Source: Akkermansia muciniphila
Lineage (GTDB): Bacteria; Verrucomicrobiota; Verrucomicrobiia; Verrucomicrobiales; DEV007
NCBI GenBank assembly: GCA_945883495.1
Contig: CAMCXS010000012.1
Span: 1 to 64,000, forward strand
Length of the DNA stretch: 64,000 bases
Direction: 5' to 3'
In this document: positions 61,932-64,000 of the stretch, in pieces
How positions within the stretch are numbered: position 1 is the stretch's first letter
How the letters are laid out: each line of letters opens with the position of its first letter
Program-made: the position numbers and the translations under genes
The notes under the pieces: generated by a model
The model's input: only the letters and a program-made list of their open reading frames with translations
The model's database searches: none
Told to the model about the DNA's origin: nothing

Positions 61932-63770
61932 ATGGATGAGGAGCTCGTGAGGCTGTTAGAATCAGCCAAGATTGACAGGGAAACGGCCACTAAGATCGAC
62001 CGGTTGCCACCAGGGGCGTTCTGCAACCACAAGAGTTGGGGTGTTGGAAAAGTCGATTCCTGGGATCTGCTGGGAGACCGCTTGCTGGTCAACTTCGAAG
62101 GCAAGCCCGGGCATGGAATGAAGCTGCAATTCGCGGCCACAGCCCTTGCGCCGCTGCCTGCGGACCACATTTTGGCTCGACGCTTCGAGGATCGGGCCAC
62201 TTTGAGCAAGTTGGCGGATGAAGATCCGGTGGAACTGGTCCGGTTGACTCTGGCCTGCCACCAAAATTCGATGTCGCTCGACGAGTTCGATGCCGTGGTC
62301 AAAGGCACCATCGTTTCCGAGGGCAAGTACAAGTCCTGGTGGGATGGCGCCAAAAAACGGTTGCGCGGCGACCGTCGGTTCGTCATTCCTTCCAAGCGCA
62401 ATCTTCCGATGCAACTGCGCGGGGAGGATCAGTCCGCAACTGACGAAATGGTGCGTGATGTCCTCACCGCGACCGATCTGCGCCTCAAAGCCAAAGCGGT
62501 TGAGGCCATTTTGCGCAACTCCGACGCATTTGAGTCCCCCGAATCCCAGCTGCAGCCTGTCGTCAATGACCTCAGCGAAGCCGCCCAAAAAGGCGCCAAG
62601 CTGTTGCTTGCTCAAGCGCTCGAATTGTTGCTGGCTCGCACCGACTTGGTGGAGCGCTTCCCGGGTCTCAAAGTGGAACCTACTCAGGTCCAACTGGCGG
62701 ACCTCCTGCGCATGGAACGGGAGAGCTTAGGCGAAACGCTTCGCAGCTTGGGGGTTTCCCGGCAGCGCCAAGCCTTGGAGACCTTCCCGGAGGCGTTCGG
62801 CGACAAATGGACCACCGTCATTTTCGGCATGCTCAACACGGCGGGGATTCGCGGCGTCGGAGAATTGGCAAAATTCGTAGTCGATCAAGGTCGCGGCGCC
62901 GAACTCGACGATTTCCTTCGAGCAGGCTTACAACAACGGGCTCACACTTCGGATCTAATCGCCTGGATTTGCAAAGAGCGCAAAGGAAAGGCCGCCAACG
63001 TGGTGGACCTTGAGTTGGCCGCCGTCATCATGAACAGCTTGGAGCGGGACCACTTCGGAGACGAAACCCGCCGCACCAATCGCTTGGCCGAGACGCTTCA
63101 GGAGGATCCCGAGCTCATTCCCGATCTCGTGCGCACTGCGGACGTGAACATGGTGCGTGGATTCGCGCGCCGCCTCATGATGAGCCCGGCCTTCGACCAG
63201 CTTAGCGTGAAGTCCTTGCTGGCCCGGATCGTGAAGATCCACCCACAAATTCAGGATCTCATCACCGGCAACCAAGCCGAGGAGAAGGAAGAGAGCATCA
63301 TCGTTTCCTGGGAGAGCCTCGAAGCCAAGCAGAAGGAACTCGACCATCTCGTCAACGTCCTCCAGCCGAAGAACCGCGAAGAAATCAAAATCGCCCGGGA
63401 ATACGGCGACCTTCGCGAGAACTTCGAGTACAAAGCGGCCAAGCAACAAGAGGCCGTTTTGCGTCGGCAACGCGAGGAGATGGAGAAGGATCTCCACCGC
63501 GCCCGCGGAACCGATTTCTCCTCTCCGGATCTCTCCAAGTGCTCAATCGGCACCTATGTGGATATTGAGGACAAGTCCGGCCGTAAAGAGACGTTCTGCA
63601 TCCTTGGCGCTTGGGACAGCGATCCCACTCAGGGCATCATCGCCTACACCACCGGCGCAGGCCAGGCGCTCGTCGGCAAAGCCATCGGCGAGTCCGCCGA
63701 GCTGCCGACCGAGGATCCGGACACTCTTCGCCAAGTCACGGTCAAGGCCATCCGGCCCTACCGGGCGTAA
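61932..63770 (+). CDS. greA: GreA transcription factor fused to a long N-terminal domain
   Basis: The 612-residue protein ends in a GreA/GreB module (about 465-612). The coiled-coil tip reads [22 protein letters not shown], with the acidic residues that trigger transcript cleavage by stalled RNA polymerase, followed by the FKBP-like C-terminal domain. The first 460 residues include a small beta domain ([23 protein letters not shown], perhaps CarD/Tudor-like) and a long helical region. Chlamydial GreA has a similar large N-terminal fusion, so this is probably a shared trait of the phylum group. The ATG at 61932 is chosen as the first start near the conserved [12 protein letters not shown]; an upstream TTG is unsupported. 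Confidence 0.88.
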   Translation: MDEELVRLLESAKIDRETATKIDRLPPGAFCNHKSWGVGKVDSWDLLGDRLLVNFEGKPGHGMKLQFAATALAPLPADHILARRFEDRATLSKLADEDPVELVRLTLACHQNSMSLDEFDAVVKGTIVSEGKYKSWWDGAKKRLRGDRRFVIPSKRNLPMQLRGEDQSATDEMVRDVLTATDLRLKAKAVEAILRNSDAFESPESQLQPVVNDLSEAAQKGAKLLLAQALELLLARTDLVERFPGLKVEPTQVQLADLLRMERESLGETLRSLGVSRQRQALETFPEAFGDKWTTVIFGMLNTAGIRGVGELAKFVVDQGRGAELDDFLRAGLQQRAHTSDLIAWICKERKGKAANVVDLELAAVIMNSLERDHFGDETRRTNRLAETLQEDPELIPDLVRTADVNMVRGFARRLMMSPAFDQLSVKSLLARIVKIHPQIQDLITGNQAEEKEESIIVSWESLEAKQKELDHLVNVLQPKNREEIKIAREYGDLRENFEYKAAKQQEAVLRRQREEMEKDLHRARGTDFSSPDLSKCSIGTYVDIEDKSGRKETFCILGAWDSDPTQGIIAYTTGAGQALVGKAIGESAELPTEDPDTLRQVTVKAIRPYRA

Positions 63771-63896
63771 GATTTCCCTCCGGAGATTTACCATCCCGGT
63801 CCCGGACTCACCGGACCGCGATTCACCGGTTGACCCCACCGTCAGGATGGTGGAGTCTCCCGGCGTTTATTCATTCTAGCATTTCGACTAATCCCA

Positions 63897-64000
63897 TGTC
63901 TGACACCACAATCATCGACATCATCGGCCGGCAAGTTTTCGATTCCCGCGGCAATCCAACCGTGGAAGTCGATGTCCATCTTGAGTGCGGAGCTCGCGGC
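63897..64000 (+). CDS. eno: Enolase, N-terminal part (cut by window end)
   Basis: Thirty-four codons are visible, reading [20 protein letters not shown] and then TVEVDV, the standard enolase N-terminus. Enolase converts 2-phosphoglycerate to phosphoenolpyruvate in glycolysis. The 126 bp upstream contain no gene and no Shine-Dalgarno site. The rest of the gene is outside the window. Confidence 0.95.

Overview
The window is a GC-rich (roughly 60% by eye) chromosomal segment from a bacterium of the Planctomycetes-Verrucomicrobia-Chlamydiae group, most likely a Verrucomicrobiota. Pointers are a DUF1549/DUF1553 plus DUF1501 gene pair, a GreA with a long N-terminal domain as in chlamydiae, a TIGR04073 (exosortase-associated) protein, a clpS-DUF2017 pair, a eukaryote-type HisA and a duplicated type II secretion/type IV pilus ATPase. 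No plasmid, phage or transposase gene was seen; this is housekeeping chromosome with accessory envelope genes.

Layout. 1-552: 21-bp tandem array and a heptamer array. 553-6862: CNNM/CBS transporter, a TerB-FHA-ABCG-type ABC protein, a glycosyltransferase. 6910-11989: type IIA topoisomerase B subunit, then a short division cluster rsmH-ftsL-ftsI with ATGA overlaps. 12116-15504: YjhG/YagF-type sugar-acid dehydratase and an RhlE-like helicase. 15556-19188 (minus): pgpH-ybeY-hypothetical-clpS-DUF2017. 19341-22722 (minus): three exported proteins. 22835-26270 (minus): sucC-sucD-gltA operon. 26404-28340 (minus): aguB-aguA, making putrescine from agmatine. 28391-33648 (minus): DUF3450, TtpC-like ExbB, ExbB, ExbD, TonB, TPR, i.e. 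a TonB2-like energy-transduction operon, preceded by a giant DUF4407 coiled-coil protein (33790-37383). 37569-52523: two DUF3857/transglutaminase-TPR proteins, an FGE-like lipoprotein, hisA, a 1504-residue delta-60/Calx-beta/Ig surface protein, DUF1501. 52526-55376: four-helix-bundle protein and a cytochrome-like DUF1549/DUF1553 protein. 55598-61039: two GspE/PilB ATPases, GspF/PilC and a pseudopilin. 61430-64000: TIGR04073 protein, GreA fusion, start of enolase.

Most unusual signal. At least five places, and probably six or seven, carry a block of exactly four 7-bp units (consensus ATCAACC, TTCCGCA or a degenerate third type) placed at or very near a gene boundary. Some of these blocks are translated as part of the neighbouring gene, seem to have displaced start codons (hisA and the FGE-like gene), interrupt a Tat-type signal sequence (DUF1501), or flank a four-helix-bundle gene as an inverted pair. 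Two further arrays have 21-bp units (two DNA helical turns, about 19 and 16 copies) with unrelated sequences. Together these are the best candidates for an undescribed mobile or regulatory repeat system. Secondary oddities are a His-rich citrate synthase, a transglutaminase homologue with Cys replaced by Pro, an FGE homologue without catalytic cysteines, and operator-like palindromes in two promoters. All calls come from reading the sequence; no database search was run.
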